From the NCBI GenBank assembly GCA_020627685.1, contig JAHDGK010000022.1:5038-69037 (forward strand): DNA of 64,000 bases. The letters run 5' to 3'. Source of the stretch: Granulosicoccus sp. GTDB lineage: Bacteria > Pseudomonadota > Gammaproteobacteria > Granulosicoccales > Granulosicoccaceae. Below, one piece after another: positions 48,726-59,819 of the stretch (positions within the stretch are counted from its first letter, which is position 1; each line of letters opens with the position of its first letter). The notes under the pieces were generated by a model. The model was not told the origin of the DNA. It was given only the letters and a program-made list of their open reading frames with translations, and made no database searches. The position numbers were made by a program, and so were the translations under genes.

Positions 48726-51305
48726 ATGAAGCAATCAGAACATTTTATATCGCGCATTATGATGCCTGTAAAAATAATGCCGATAGCAGCGCTGGCACTT
48801 TCAAGCAGCGTTGTTTTTGCACAGGACCTTGCGAGCCCGGACTCGCTAAGCTACGAGGTATATTCTCGCACCACCGCAGAACTTTTCTGGCAGCGTTCCG
48901 ACATGCCTGGCTTAAGTTATGAAGTACTACGCGACGGACAGCTGCTCGCCACTACCGACGGTGTTAGCTTTGTTGATAAGTCTTTAAGTCGTGGTCCAAC
49001 GTACACGTATGAGATCATTGCGGTGGATGCGGATGGCGTTCGATCTGCGCCTTCATCGGTCAGTTTTTCGTTGGGTGAAAGTGATTCCGGTAGCGTAGAG
49101 CCCGCGCCCGAGACGCCTGTCGAATTCGGTGCGCCTACCGGTTTACGGGCCGATATTTATTCCTCTCGTTCGGCGGAAATTTTCTGGGATCGTTCGTCTC
49201 AATTTGGTTTGACTTACGATGTCTCGAAAGACGGCTCGTTGCTGGAGACAACGAATGGCGTTAGCTATTTCGCTCGCAACTTAGCGTCAGGACAAGAACA
49301 TACATTTCAAGTTGTCGCGGTTGATCTTGAGGGAAACCAATCGGCACCGTCGGTCGTGACATTTACGATGCCTGGGTCCTCCACGCCCACGACGCCCGGA
49401 CCTGTCGATGACGACCCGCTAGCGGGTAGCGTGTCGGCCCCCACCGGTGTACGCGCCTCAGTCTATTCATCTCGCTCGGCAGAGATATTCTGGGACAGGG
49501 CAACCACACCGGGATTGAGCTACGAGCTTTCCAGAGACAACGTGCCATTGACGACCACCGATGGCGTCAGCTTTTATGACGATGAATTGTCTCCCGGCAG
49601 TACGTATCTGTTCGAGCTCGTCGCTATCAACTCTGCGGGCAATCGTTCTACACCAGCCTCCATCACGGTAAGCACCTCAGGAGGTTCTGTTCCTGACAGC
49701 CCTTCAAACAATGAAACAGCTGCGGCAATTCAGGAGCCGGATGGTTACTTTGATCAAAATGGTTATGGAACCGTTGATGTCGTGCGACTCGATGTTCGTA
49801 CGGTCACAACGCCTGGCGTGTGTAATGCTGATGATGAGTCAGGTTGTACGTTGGACGATGTGAAAGCCGATATCGATGGAAACGATGATTTTACCGTTGA
49901 CATTGCTATTCACTTTCAAGGTGATGATTTGCCAGACGATGGTTCGATCAACAATGCAGAGCTGAGACAGCGTGGTGGCTTCACACGTTTAGCGCCTCAA
50001 AAATCGTTTCGCATAAAGCTTGATAGCAAGGACGAGTTGTGGCGAGGTGAGCGACGTTTGCAGCTCAACAAAATGCCCTACGATCAATCGCGTATTAGAA
50101 ACAAATTGTCGTTTGATCTCATGCAGGACATCCCGCATCTGCCGAGTCTGAAAACACAGTTCGTTAACTTGTGGATTGATGATGGTGCTGGCCCTGAAGA
50201 CTACGGGCTGTTCACGCATGCAGAATACGTCGGTAAAGAGTACCTGGTTAATCGTGGGTGGGATTCAGACAATAACATCTACAAAATAGAAGAATTTGTT
50301 TTTGCTCTAAGTGATCTTGAGTATCTTGCAGTTGATAGTGATGGTGCACCATTAGACGACGATCGTTTTGAAACTCGACTCGACCCAAAACGGGGAGACG
50401 ATCACCGAAAAGTCATTGAGATGATTCAGGCGGTGAACGATAACGAACGATCGTTTGATTCCATCCTTGAGCAATACTTTGATAAAGACAACGTTCTTGC
50501 CTGGGTTACGGTAAATTTTCTATTGCATCAAATGGATGCGGTGACACACAACTTCTACCTCTACAACCCGGTGGGTACAGATAAATTCTATTTCCTACCC
50601 TGGGACTATGATGGAACGTTTGCTGTAGAGCAAAAGCCTGCTAACAGTCTTGAGACCAGTGAGCTGTTTCGCCGTCTTTACTATGGCTTCTCTAAGGGGC
50701 GCGCCAGTAATTTTCTTAATCGATATTACCGTCAGCCCGGTATCTACCAGCAAATTGTGGCAAGGGCCAACGAGCTTAGAAACAACTATCTAACCGATAG
50801 CACGATTTCTGATCTTGCCCGACAGTATTCGGAAGTGATCAGTGAATACGCTGGCCGTATGCCAGACATCGAGCATAACTTTGCTTACGATAAGAGCAAC
50901 AGTCGTGACTTTGCCAGCCATGTTGCCGAGAACCATGCTGTGTTACTGAACTACGGTATACCGTTCCCACCGAAGTTAAGAGACGTCGAGCAATCGGGAG
51001 ATTCACTGAGATTTCGCTGGAGGGCTGCCCATGACATGGCAGGTAATAGCTTAAGCTATGAACTTGAAATTTCTTCTTCGCCGGAATTTGGTAGCGATGA
51101 TCAGCTGCTGAGTTTAACCGGTTTGTCGGAGAGTGACGGAGACGGCTACTTTATCGATGCAAGTCAGATTGGTTCGGGTACTCGATATGCCAGACTCATC
51201 GCCCGATCATCGTCAAATCCTGATGAGTTCTGGCAGATAGCCAGCAACCGACCGGTTATCGATGGGGAGATGAGAGTGGGTGTTGTGGAATTCACATCAC
51301 CCTAG
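48726..51305 (+). CDS. Secreted protein with three FN3-like repeats and a CotH-type kinase domain
   Basis: Signal peptide; three ~80-aa SRSAEIFWDR repeats; CotH-like FRIKLDSKDELWRGERRLQLNKMPYDQSRIRNKLSFDLM...NLWIDD...YGLFTHAEYV...FLPWDYDGTF. Confidence 0.85.
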   Translation: MKQSEHFISRIMMPVKIMPIAALALSSSVVFAQDLASPDSLSYEVYSRTTAELFWQRSDMPGLSYEVLRDGQLLATTDGVSFVDKSLSRGPTYTYEIIAVDADGVRSAPSSVSFSLGESDSGSVEPAPETPVEFGAPTGLRADIYSSRSAEIFWDRSSQFGLTYDVSKDGSLLETTNGVSYFARNLASGQEHTFQVVAVDLEGNQSAPSVVTFTMPGSSTPTTPGPVDDDPLAGSVSAPTGVRASVYSSRSAEIFWDRATTPGLSYELSRDNVPLTTTDGVSFYDDELSPGSTYLFELVAINSAGNRSTPASITVSTSGGSVPDSPSNNETAAAIQEPDGYFDQNGYGTVDVVRLDVRTVTTPGVCNADDESGCTLDDVKADIDGNDDFTVDIAIHFQGDDLPDDGSINNAELRQRGGFTRLAPQKSFRIKLDSKDELWRGERRLQLNKMPYDQSRIRNKLSFDLMQDIPHLPSLKTQFVNLWIDDGAGPEDYGLFTHAEYVGKEYLVNRGWDSDNNIYKIEEFVFALSDLEYLAVDSDGAPLDDDRFETRLDPKRGDDHRKVIEMIQAVNDNERSFDSILEQYFDKDNVLAWVTVNFLLHQMDAVTHNFYLYNPVGTDKFYFLPWDYDGTFAVEQKPANSLETSELFRRLYYGFSKGRASNFLNRYYRQPGIYQQIVARANELRNNYLTDSTISDLARQYSEVISEYAGRMPDIEHNFAYDKSNSRDFASHVAENHAVLLNYGIPFPPKLRDVEQSGDSLRFRWRAAHDMAGNSLSYELEISSSPEFGSDDQLLSLTGLSESDGDGYFIDASQIGSGTRYARLIARSSSNPDEFWQIASNRPVIDGEMRVGVVEFTSP

Positions 51306-51331
51306 AAACAGATAGGCGTTATTAAAAAGGA

Positions 51332-52987
51332 CTACAAGCACGGGTTTGGAATGGAATCGAAACCCGGTGCTTCTCTCATGAGCTCGAACCAGTCGCCCGA
51401 GGCTCTGGGTCCGCCGAGCAGTTCAGAGCATTGTCTATTAATCCAAATGCTTCCCCATTGTCCGTCGTTGTCCCGTGCAATCCATCGAAACTCCTCTTTG
51501 TCGGTGCGTGAGAAAACATAGCCGATGTCGTTGAATCTGCCGGGAGACGACTCTTCTGCAGATCCGGTCAGGATAGGGCAAGGGTTTTCAATGGCATCGA
51601 AGGCAGGTGCTTGTGCAGACAGTGTTTCCCAGTTACCGGACACAACAGCCCCACCCATGTAGTTTGCGCAGGTCTCATCTATCCAAACACTTCCCCATCG
51701 ACCGTCTGTCGTTTTATCTATCCAGCGGTATTCGGAAGTATCGGTACGTGAGAAAACATAACCACCGTCTCTGGAATCGGTGACTGCTGATTCAGCATCA
51801 TCAGAGCTTGTAGTCTGAACATCACACGGGCTTTCAATGTTATTGCTGGAAGGTGCCAGCGCAATGAGTGTATTCCAGTCACCGGATGCCGCCGGCCCTC
51901 CTAAGGATTCTGCACAGTTGCTATCGATCCATGTGCTGGCGAGTTGTCCTTCAGCATCGAAATCAATCCAACGATATTCGTCTACGTCGGTGCGGGAAAA
52001 TACAAATTCGCTATCAGGTTCTGTGGGGGATAGTTGGCTTACGTCCTGGTTAACTGCGGCACCTAAAGTCAGTGTAAAGGAGTCCGGGATAGCGCCGTCA
52101 ATCGCTTTGAAATAGCAGTCTGCTGTCGCAATCTCGAACGTGCAGAAAAGGGCGCCATGAGTCGCACCCTGTGACGCGGTGTAGATTGATGCAAACCAGT
52201 CACCGCCGTGCTCTTGTGGAACAACATCCCGACCGCCGAGACCTGAAACAAAGGCAAACGATTGCCCCGGTTTTAATGTCATATTGCTGCTTTTACTGAC
52301 GACAGTTTTTTCGCTGAAATTACTCAATAGGTGAGTGCGCGAATAGGCATGAGCATGAGCCATGGCGATAATGGCTCCAGCGTCAAGACAGGCGTCGTAA
52401 ATTTCCCAGCCGGTGCTGTTGCCTTTACTGGCGGGTTGCATATCTCTCTGGTTTTTATGCCAGCTACAAATGCGCCAACGAAGGTTAGAGGTGAGTGACG
52501 AATAGGATGTCCGAATGTACTCGGCATAATTATCATCAGGATTCACACCCGCCACCTCTGTAATACCGGAGGCAACCTGCACGACGTCGATGTTGGCGAA
52601 CTGACAAAGTGCCTTAACGCCTGTGTCGCCGATACAATCCAGCGCAGGATTTCGATCAATACGTTCCTGAATCAGTCGCTTATAAGTGGGCCATTCAAAG
52701 TTTTCGTGGTTGCCTACGACCGTTAAAACGGGGAAGTCTTTACCTAAAGCGTTGGTGATGTTTGCATCCCAGGTTTTAGCAGCATTTGCGGCATACCCAA
52801 GATCACCCTGAATCAAGAGAAGATCAGTGTCTTCGTTAGCAACCAGTGTTAGCACTGCACGGCTATTGCTGTTATTACCCTGATCTCCAATAAACGCAAC
52901 CTTGACGCCGGCGTTAACGTTGGAAATCACTCCTATGGAGGTTGCTGCAAGCAGCAAAGCCGTGGCCAGTACGTTTCTGTGTTTCAA
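51332..52987 (-). CDS. Secreted metallophosphoesterase with three C-terminal tandem repeats
   Basis: VAFIGDQGNNSNS, LLIQGDLGYAANA, VVGNHENFEWP, AHAHAYSR; TTG start at 52987 preceded by GAGGAGG; three C-terminal VFSRTDxxEYRWI repeats. Confidence 0.85.
   Translation of the reverse strand: MKHRNVLATALLLAATSIGVISNVNAGVKVAFIGDQGNNSNSRAVLTLVANEDTDLLLIQGDLGYAANAAKTWDANITNALGKDFPVLTVVGNHENFEWPTYKRLIQERIDRNPALDCIGDTGVKALCQFANIDVVQVASGITEVAGVNPDDNYAEYIRTSYSSLTSNLRWRICSWHKNQRDMQPASKGNSTGWEIYDACLDAGAIIAMAHAHAYSRTHLLSNFSEKTVVSKSSNMTLKPGQSFAFVSGLGGRDVVPQEHGGDWFASIYTASQGATHGALFCTFEIATADCYFKAIDGAIPDSFTLTLGAAVNQDVSQLSPTEPDSEFVFSRTDVDEYRWIDFDAEGQLASTWIDSNCAESLGGPAASGDWNTLIALAPSSNNIESPCDVQTTSSDDAESAVTDSRDGGYVFSRTDTSEYRWIDKTTDGRWGSVWIDETCANYMGGAVVSGNWETLSAQAPAFDAIENPCPILTGSAEESSPGRFNDIGYVFSRTDKEEFRWIARDNDGQWGSIWINRQCSELLGGPRASGDWFELMREAPGFDSIPNPCL
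51335..52009 (-). repeat. Three protein-level tandem repeats, coding for ~63-65 aa each
   Basis: Copies at ~51818-52009, ~51572-51763, 51335-51523; pattern VFSRTDxxE(Y/F)RWIxxxxxGxxxSxWIxxxCxxxxGGxxxSGxWxxLxxxAPxxxxIxxPC. Confidence 0.85.
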
Positions 52988-53163
52988 GAAAACCTCCTCG
53001 TTCTCAGGGTGTGCAGACGCGCAATATATCACCGGCCCCAAAGACTGAAAGGTTACAAACTGGAATCGTCAGAGCACGACTAAAAACACAGCGAAGGGTG
53101 TGCCAACGACTATGACTAACCGCTATACGCCAAATGCTGAGCGCAAACGTTTGAGTAACACCA

Positions 53164-54069
<906 letters not shown>

Positions 54070-54079
54070 TTAAAAGTCT

Positions 54080-55462
54080 TTAGAAAGGAATGCTAACCGA
54101 ACTGTCCGTATCTTGCATATGTTGGCGGAATTCACTTTGAATTCTTGCCATCGCCTCGTCAGTATCGGCCTCAAAACGGATTACCAGTGATGGGGTCGTG
54201 TTTGACGCACGGAGCAGGCCCCACCCGTCCGGGTAGTCTGCACGAACACCATCAATCGTGGTGAGTGTGGCGCCTTCAAAGTTTGCTCCACTAACAAATT
54301 TTTCAACGAATTCGTGCTGAGCACCGTCCCGATCGAGTGTAACGTTGAGCTCCGGTGTGTTAATGCTGTTGGGGATCTCACCGAAAATCTCGCTGGCAGG
54401 TCGATCAGTCTTGGATAAGATTTCCAATAAACGTGCAGCGGCATACAGAGCATCATCGAACCCATACCAACGTTCTTTGAAAAACATATGGCCGCTCATT
54501 TCACCACCGAGCAAAGCGCCTGTCTCTTTAATGCGAGCTTTGATAAATGAATGCCCTGTTTTCCACATGTCTGGTTCACCGCCAGCTTCTTTAATGGCGG
54601 CAGGTAATACTTTTGAGCACTTAACGTCATAGATAATTCTGGCGCCGGGGTTGCGCTCTAGAACATCACGGGCAAACATCACCATTTGGCGATCCGGCCA
54701 AATGACATTGCCTTGATCGTCAACAACACCGACTCGATCGCCGTCGCCGTCGAATGCTAAACCCACTTCGTGTTTGTTTTCTTTTACAACGGCAATGAGA
54801 TCTTCCAGATTTTCAAGCTTGGCTGGATCCGGGTGATGGTTAGGGAAGTTTCCGTCTACCTCGGTAAACAGCGATGAGCTGTTACAGCCCAATGCGTCGA
54901 ACATTTGCGGGGCTGCAGCGCCTGCCACACCATTGCCGCAATCGTAGGCGATGCTCATAGGGCGTGCGAGTTTAACGTCGCCCAGAATTCTATCTAAGTA
55001 ATCTTGCAGGATGTCTTGAGATTCCAAAGACCCTGCAGTGTCAGCAGTATGTAGATTGTCTTCTACAAGGCGCGTATGCAACGCAGTAATGCCATCACCG
55101 AATAATGCATCGCCACCGACAACCATTTTTAAACCGTTGTATTCCGGCGGGTTGTGACTGCCGGTTACCATGATGCCCGTACCTGTATCGAGATGGTACG
55201 TTGCAAAATACAAGACTGGTGTCGGGACCATGCCAATATCTATGACGTTGACGCCAGTGCTTTGAATTCCAGTGCTTAAGGCTTTGATTAAATCGGGCCC
55301 AGAGAGGCGACCATCACGTGCGACAACCACGGTGGGGATATCACGCTCTTTACATTCCGTGCCAAATGCGCGGCCAATTTGCTCTACTGCCGCTGGCGTC
55401 AGAGTTTCTGTGACAACTCCGCGGATGTCATAGGCTCGAAAAATCGCTGGAGAAATACTCAT
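54080..55462 (-). CDS. algC: Phosphomannomutase/phosphoglucomutase
   Basis: FRAYDIRGVV, MVTGSHNPPEYNGLKMVV, AFDGDGDRVGVVD, GEMSGHMFFKERW. Confidence 0.95.
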   Translation of the reverse strand: MSISPAIFRAYDIRGVVTETLTPAAVEQIGRAFGTECKERDIPTVVVARDGRLSGPDLIKALSTGIQSTGVNVIDIGMVPTPVLYFATYHLDTGTGIMVTGSHNPPEYNGLKMVVGGDALFGDGITALHTRLVEDNLHTADTAGSLESQDILQDYLDRILGDVKLARPMSIAYDCGNGVAGAAAPQMFDALGCNSSSLFTEVDGNFPNHHPDPAKLENLEDLIAVVKENKHEVGLAFDGDGDRVGVVDDQGNVIWPDRQMVMFARDVLERNPGARIIYDVKCSKVLPAAIKEAGGEPDMWKTGHSFIKARIKETGALLGGEMSGHMFFKERWYGFDDALYAAARLLEILSKTDRPASEIFGEIPNSINTPELNVTLDRDGAQHEFVEKFVSGANFEGATLTTIDGVRADYPDGWGLLRASNTTPSLVIRFEADTDEAMARIQSEFRQHMQDTDSSVSIPF

Positions 55463-55554
55463 GTTCGTTGGTCATCCTCATTGGTCGTGCAAATTCTTTT
55501 TGCACTGATACATGCGTGTGTTTGATAGTGCGGCAGCCAAGCTGCGTCTAACGG

Positions 55555-56010
55555 TTAGTTTTTGCCGGTTGAGCCGAATCCGCCTTCGCCCCGTGAGGAC
55601 TCGTCGAAGCTCTCCACGCGGTTAAACGCGACCTGGGCCACGGGTATAACCACTAACTGTGCAATACGTGCGCCGACTTCGATGGAGTAGGCGGTTGAGC
55701 CTCGATTCCAACAGGACACGAATAGCTGGCCTTGGTAATCGGAGTCAATTAAACCCACCAGATTACCCAGGACAATGCCGTGTTTATGGCCCAAGCCGGA
55801 ACGCGGCAAAATGATGCCAGCGTAGCCGGAATCGGCAATGTGAATGCAGATGCCGGTAGGGATGAGTTCTGTTTTGCCCGGTTCTAGGGTTAAGTCTTCA
55901 TCCAGACAGGCTCTTAAATCCAGTCCGGCGGAACCCGGGCTTGCGTATTCGGGAAGTTCGATACTGACGCCGATGCGAGGATCGACGATGGTGTAATCAA
56001 CAGACTTCAT
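55555..56010 (-). CDS. dut: dUTP diphosphatase
   Basis: [38 protein letters not shown]. Confidence 0.97.
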   Translation of the reverse strand: MKSVDYTIVDPRIGVSIELPEYASPGSAGLDLRACLDEDLTLEPGKTELIPTGICIHIADSGYAGIILPRSGLGHKHGIVLGNLVGLIDSDYQGQLFVSCWNRGSTAYSIEVGARIAQLVVIPVAQVAFNRVESFDESSRGEGGFGSTGKN

Positions 56011-57233
56011 TCAGTGTTTTCTAGCCTTTGGGTCAGTAACTCAAGCAGCGCCTTGGCAACATCGTGTTTGCTGCCAGACGGTATTTTACTATGCCCGTCC
56101 TCCGGCCAGTAAACATCCAGCGAATTAGTATCGCTACCGAAGACAGGATTGTCTTTGTTACCCACGTTATTCGCGGCAATCATGTCTAAATTTTTGTTTT
56201 TCAGCTTGCCGCGAGCATGCTCTTCAACGTTCTCGGTCTCGGCGGCAAATCCTAAGCAGAAGGGTCTGTTAGGCAGTGTTGAAACACTTTTGAGGATGTC
56301 TGGATTCCGGACGAGCGTTAGTTGCATGGTGTCGTCGCTTTTCTTGATTTTTTGCTCTTTCACCTCTTCTAAGCGATAGTCAGCAACGGCTGCTACAGAT
56401 ATAAAAACATCGCTGGTGCTGACTTGTTGCATAACGGCGTCCAGCATGTCATTAGCCGAGCTTACGTCAATACGTTTAACGTCCGGGTTGGCCGTTAACG
56501 ACACGGGGCCTGCAACCAAAGTGACTGATGCTCCCATTTTTGTGGCGGCATCGGCTATGGCGAATCCCATTTTCCCAGAGCTATGGTTACTTAAGTAGCG
56601 CACAGGATCAATCGCCTCCCGGGTAGGGCCGGCCGTAATCAACAGATTTTTCCCGCTAAGGGCAAGTTCGCTTGCGGACGCCGTGGAATTCAAGGATGCG
56701 ATGAGTGCATCACGAATGTCTTCCGGTTCCATCATGCGACCAGAGCCGACTTCACCACAGGCTTGAAAACCTTCTCCGGGTCCAAAGAAATGAACACCTC
56801 GGGAGGCGAGCGTCTCACAGTTGGCAGTGGTGGCTGCATTAGCCCACATTAAGCGGTTCATGGCAGGTGCCACGAATAACGGTGCATCTGTCGCCAGACA
56901 AAGGGTGCTGAGTAAATCGTCGCTCAAGCCGTTGGCAATTCGGGCTAGCGTATTTGCGGTAGCGGGTGCAATTAGAATGCAATCTGCCCATCGCGCGAGT
57001 TCTATATGCCCCATGGCGGCTTCCGCAGCCGGGTCCAATAAATCCGTATGAACGGGATTACCTGTCAGAGCCTGGAAGGTTAAAGGCTGTATAAAAGCCT
57101 GCGCACCGGAGCTCATAACCACTTTGACGGTGGCGCCTTCCTCAATCAGTCTCCTGGCGAGGATAGCGCTTTTGTAGGCCGCAATTCCACCGGAAATACC
57201 GAGGAGAATCTTCTTTTTTTTCAAGGCTTGCAT
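56007..57233 (-). CDS. coaBC: Phosphopantothenoylcysteine decarboxylase/synthetase
   Basis: [56 protein letters not shown]. Confidence 0.97.
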   Translation of the reverse strand: MQALKKKKILLGISGGIAAYKSAILARRLIEEGATVKVVMSSGAQAFIQPLTFQALTGNPVHTDLLDPAAEAAMGHIELARWADCILIAPATANTLARIANGLSDDLLSTLCLATDAPLFVAPAMNRLMWANAATTANCETLASRGVHFFGPGEGFQACGEVGSGRMMEPEDIRDALIASLNSTASASELALSGKNLLITAGPTREAIDPVRYLSNHSSGKMGFAIADAATKMGASVTLVAGPVSLTANPDVKRIDVSSANDMLDAVMQQVSTSDVFISVAAVADYRLEEVKEQKIKKSDDTMQLTLVRNPDILKSVSTLPNRPFCLGFAAETENVEEHARGKLKNKNLDMIAANNVGNKDNPVFGSDTNSLDVYWPEDGHSKIPSGSKHDVAKALLELLTQRLENTE

Positions 57234-57485
57234 GGGGTAATGGTAGCAGTTTGTCCGATCGTTCTGATGTCGTAGAGCTATGAAGGTTTCCGTAAAGCCA
57301 CGGAATATTCGTGCCGAATGGCCTGGAGTGTGAGCGGGCGAGTCTTGTCCCTGTGACGAGGTCTAATTTTAATGCCTGAATTCGCAGGAGTGTCTGTACG
57401 ACCTAGGGTTAGTCGGCTAACGCTCCGGGCTTTCATAGACTGTCGGTATATGGTCTACTGACTAATCCCACTCACGATCACAAGG

Positions 57486-58169
57486 ATGTCGATCATGACG
57501 ATTAAAAGCTGGCCGCAATCAGAGCGGCCCAGAGAAAAACTCCTACACCAAGGAGTCAGCTCACTCAGCGATGCGGAACTTCTCGCCATATTCATTCAAA
57601 CCGGCACACAAGGCGCAACAGCTGTTGATGTAGCGCGTAACCTTCTCCAACAATTTGGAGGGCTTGCCTCGCTACTGAGTGCTGACAAACAGTCCTTTTG
57701 TTCAGCAAGAGGTCTGGGTGAGGCTCGGTTTAGCTTGTTGCAGGCGGCGTTGGAAATTAGTCGCCGACAAGTCTACGAAACCTTAGGCCGTGAAGATGTA
57801 CTCAGCAGTCCCGAGCATGTGCGTCAGTATCTCTCTCTGCACTTAACCGGATTGCAGCATGAGGTATTCGCAGCTTTGTTCTTAGATAACCGGCATCGCG
57901 TTATTGAATACCAAGAGCTATTTAGCGGGACGATTGATTCAGCAGCGGTGTACCCGCGAGAGGTAGTCAAGCGTTGTTTACGGTGTAACGCGGCTGCGGT
58001 GATTTTTGCGCATAACCATCCTAGTGGTGTTGCGGAACCTTCAGATACCGATGTTCGATTAACTCGAAAGCTCAGTGATGCGCTGGCTTTAGTGGATGTG
58101 CGCGTGCTCGATCATCTTGTCATCGGGCAGGGGGTTCAGACATCGCTGGCGGAGCGAGGGTTGATGTAG
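57486..58169 (+). CDS. radC: RadC family JAB-domain protein
   Basis: [45 protein letters not shown]. Confidence 0.95.
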   Translation: MSIMTIKSWPQSERPREKLLHQGVSSLSDAELLAIFIQTGTQGATAVDVARNLLQQFGGLASLLSADKQSFCSARGLGEARFSLLQAALEISRRQVYETLGREDVLSSPEHVRQYLSLHLTGLQHEVFAALFLDNRHRVIEYQELFSGTIDSAAVYPREVVKRCLRCNAAAVIFAHNHPSGVAEPSDTDVRLTRKLSDALALVDVRVLDHLVIGQGVQTSLAERGLM

Positions 58170-58291
58170 AGTGCGTTGAGTTTAATCGTGTTTGACTAAA
58201 CTCAGAATTCACCAGTTCTGCTCGGCCTCTATAAGTAGTTATTCGTTAATGTGCCCTGCTTCCGAATTTAGTGAGTTGGTGCGCTTAATGC

Positions 58292-58320
58292 TTGACAACC
58301 TACTAGTAGGTAGATACGAT
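58292..58320 (+). promoter_or_regulatory. Candidate sigma70-like promoter with TetR-type operator in the -35/-10 spacer
   Basis: TTGACA (58292-58297), 17-nt spacer containing CCTACTAGTAGG (58299-58310), TACGAT (58315-58320). Confidence 0.65.
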
Positions 58321-58326
58321 GGCTGC

Positions 58327-58893
58327 ATGGTGAATCAATCAACAAGAGATCTCATTTTGGATTGCGCGCAAGCGCTGGTTCAGACGCGAGGCTTTAATGC
58401 GTTTAGCTATGCTGATATCGCAGCTGAGCTTGGTGTGAAAAAGGCGAGCATCCATTATCACTTTCCTTCGAAGTTGGATTTGGAGTTGGAGTTGTTGACT
58501 CGTTATCGAGCGGGTTTTGAGGCTGAAATGAAGTCTATTGAAGTCAGGGTAGAACGAAGCGTCCAACGATTAGATCAATATGCGAGCTTGTATATCAAAA
58601 CACTGAGCGACAACAAAATATGTTTATGTGGAATGATGGCTTCAGACATCGGTGCTTTACCCAATGAGTTGAAGCCTTCGCTCAATGCCTTTTTTAAAGA
58701 GCATATTGATTGGTTAACTAAGGTGATGAGCGCAGGAAAGAGTAATGGTGAATTGAACTTCACAGGTTCTGCTCAGTCACAGGCAAGTTCGTTTTTGGCA
58801 GGATTACAAGGCGGGCTTTTGATGGCAAATGCAATGCGTGATGAGACTGTTTTCAAGCGGTTAAAAAAATCACTTTTCACACAGCTGGAGTAA
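58327..58893 (+). CDS. TetR/AcrR family transcriptional regulator
   Basis: LILDCAQALVQTRGFNAFSYADIAAELGVKKASIHYHFPSKLDLELELL. Confidence 0.92.
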   Translation: MVNQSTRDLILDCAQALVQTRGFNAFSYADIAAELGVKKASIHYHFPSKLDLELELLTRYRAGFEAEMKSIEVRVERSVQRLDQYASLYIKTLSDNKICLCGMMASDIGALPNELKPSLNAFFKEHIDWLTKVMSAGKSNGELNFTGSAQSQASSFLAGLQGGLLMANAMRDETVFKRLKKSLFTQLE

Positions 58894-58917
58894 GTCCTTT
58901 TTTTTGGCGATATTATC

Positions 58918-58933
58918 TACCAACTAGTAGGTA
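58918..58933. promoter_or_regulatory. Second TetR-type operator upstream of the SDR gene
   Basis: TACCAACTAGTAGGTA, 14/16 identical to AACCTACTAGTAGGTA at 58297-58312. Confidence 0.65.
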
Positions 58934-58967
58934 AAAATAATCTTTTTGTAGTTTTTTGGAGAAAACA

Positions 58968-59723
58968 ATGTTTAAAGACGAAACAGTAGTCATAACAGGT
59001 GGTACCAGTGGTATCGGCCTTAGCATAGCGGAACGATTGAGTCGCTCAGGAGCTCGATGCGTGCTTATTGGCCGAAATGCCGTGCGAGGTGGAGAGGCTG
59101 TTAGAAAAGTTGATGGTTCACACTTTCTACAAGCTGACCTTGCCGATGAAGTTGATTTGGATCGGGTCATTACTCAGATAAATAGGGATCATTCAGGTGC
59201 TCGTTACTTGGTAAATAACGCGGGTATTTTTGTTCCAAAAGCATTTAGTGATATCGATAAAAACGATTATGATGGCTATCACGATATCAATCGCGGAACT
59301 TATTTCCTTACGCAGGCATTTGTTAAACAATTAGTTAATCTGGAAAAACCAGGTGCCATAGTTAACATAGGTTCCATGTGGGCGCACCAAGCCATTAAGG
59401 CAACTCCTTCGTCCGCCTACTCAATGGCCAAAGCAGGGCTGCACTCGTTAACGCAACATTTGGCGATGGAGCTTGCGGAGCGAAAGATTCGGGTTAATGC
59501 TGTAGCACCAGCTGTTGTAGAGACACCGGTTTACGAGAGCTTTGTGCCGAAGGAGCAAGTTGCCGAAGTCTTGGCGGGCTTCAATGCGTTCCATCCAATA
59601 GGGCGAGTTGGTACACCAGGTGATATCGCATCTGCAGTGGAATATCTTTTGTCAGATGATGCGTCGTGGATTACCGGAACCGTGCTAAACGTGGATGGTG
59701 GGGTAATGGCAGGGCGAAACTAA
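58968..59723 (+). CDS. SDR family oxidoreductase
   Basis: VVITGGTSGIGLSIAERLSRSGARCVLIGR, LVNNAGIF, YSMAKAGLHSL, WITGTVLNVDGG. Confidence 0.92.
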   Translation: MFKDETVVITGGTSGIGLSIAERLSRSGARCVLIGRNAVRGGEAVRKVDGSHFLQADLADEVDLDRVITQINRDHSGARYLVNNAGIFVPKAFSDIDKNDYDGYHDINRGTYFLTQAFVKQLVNLEKPGAIVNIGSMWAHQAIKATPSSAYSMAKAGLHSLTQHLAMELAERKIRVNAVAPAVVETPVYESFVPKEQVAEVLAGFNAFHPIGRVGTPGDIASAVEYLLSDDASWITGTVLNVDGGVMAGRN

Positions 59724-59819
59724 ACATCGCCTTTGCAAACTGACTTCGGATAGAAGGGATTAGCTAACTTGCTTGTGAGAATTCCTTCTATTCGTTCTAC
59801 AACACTAGGAGAAATAAAG

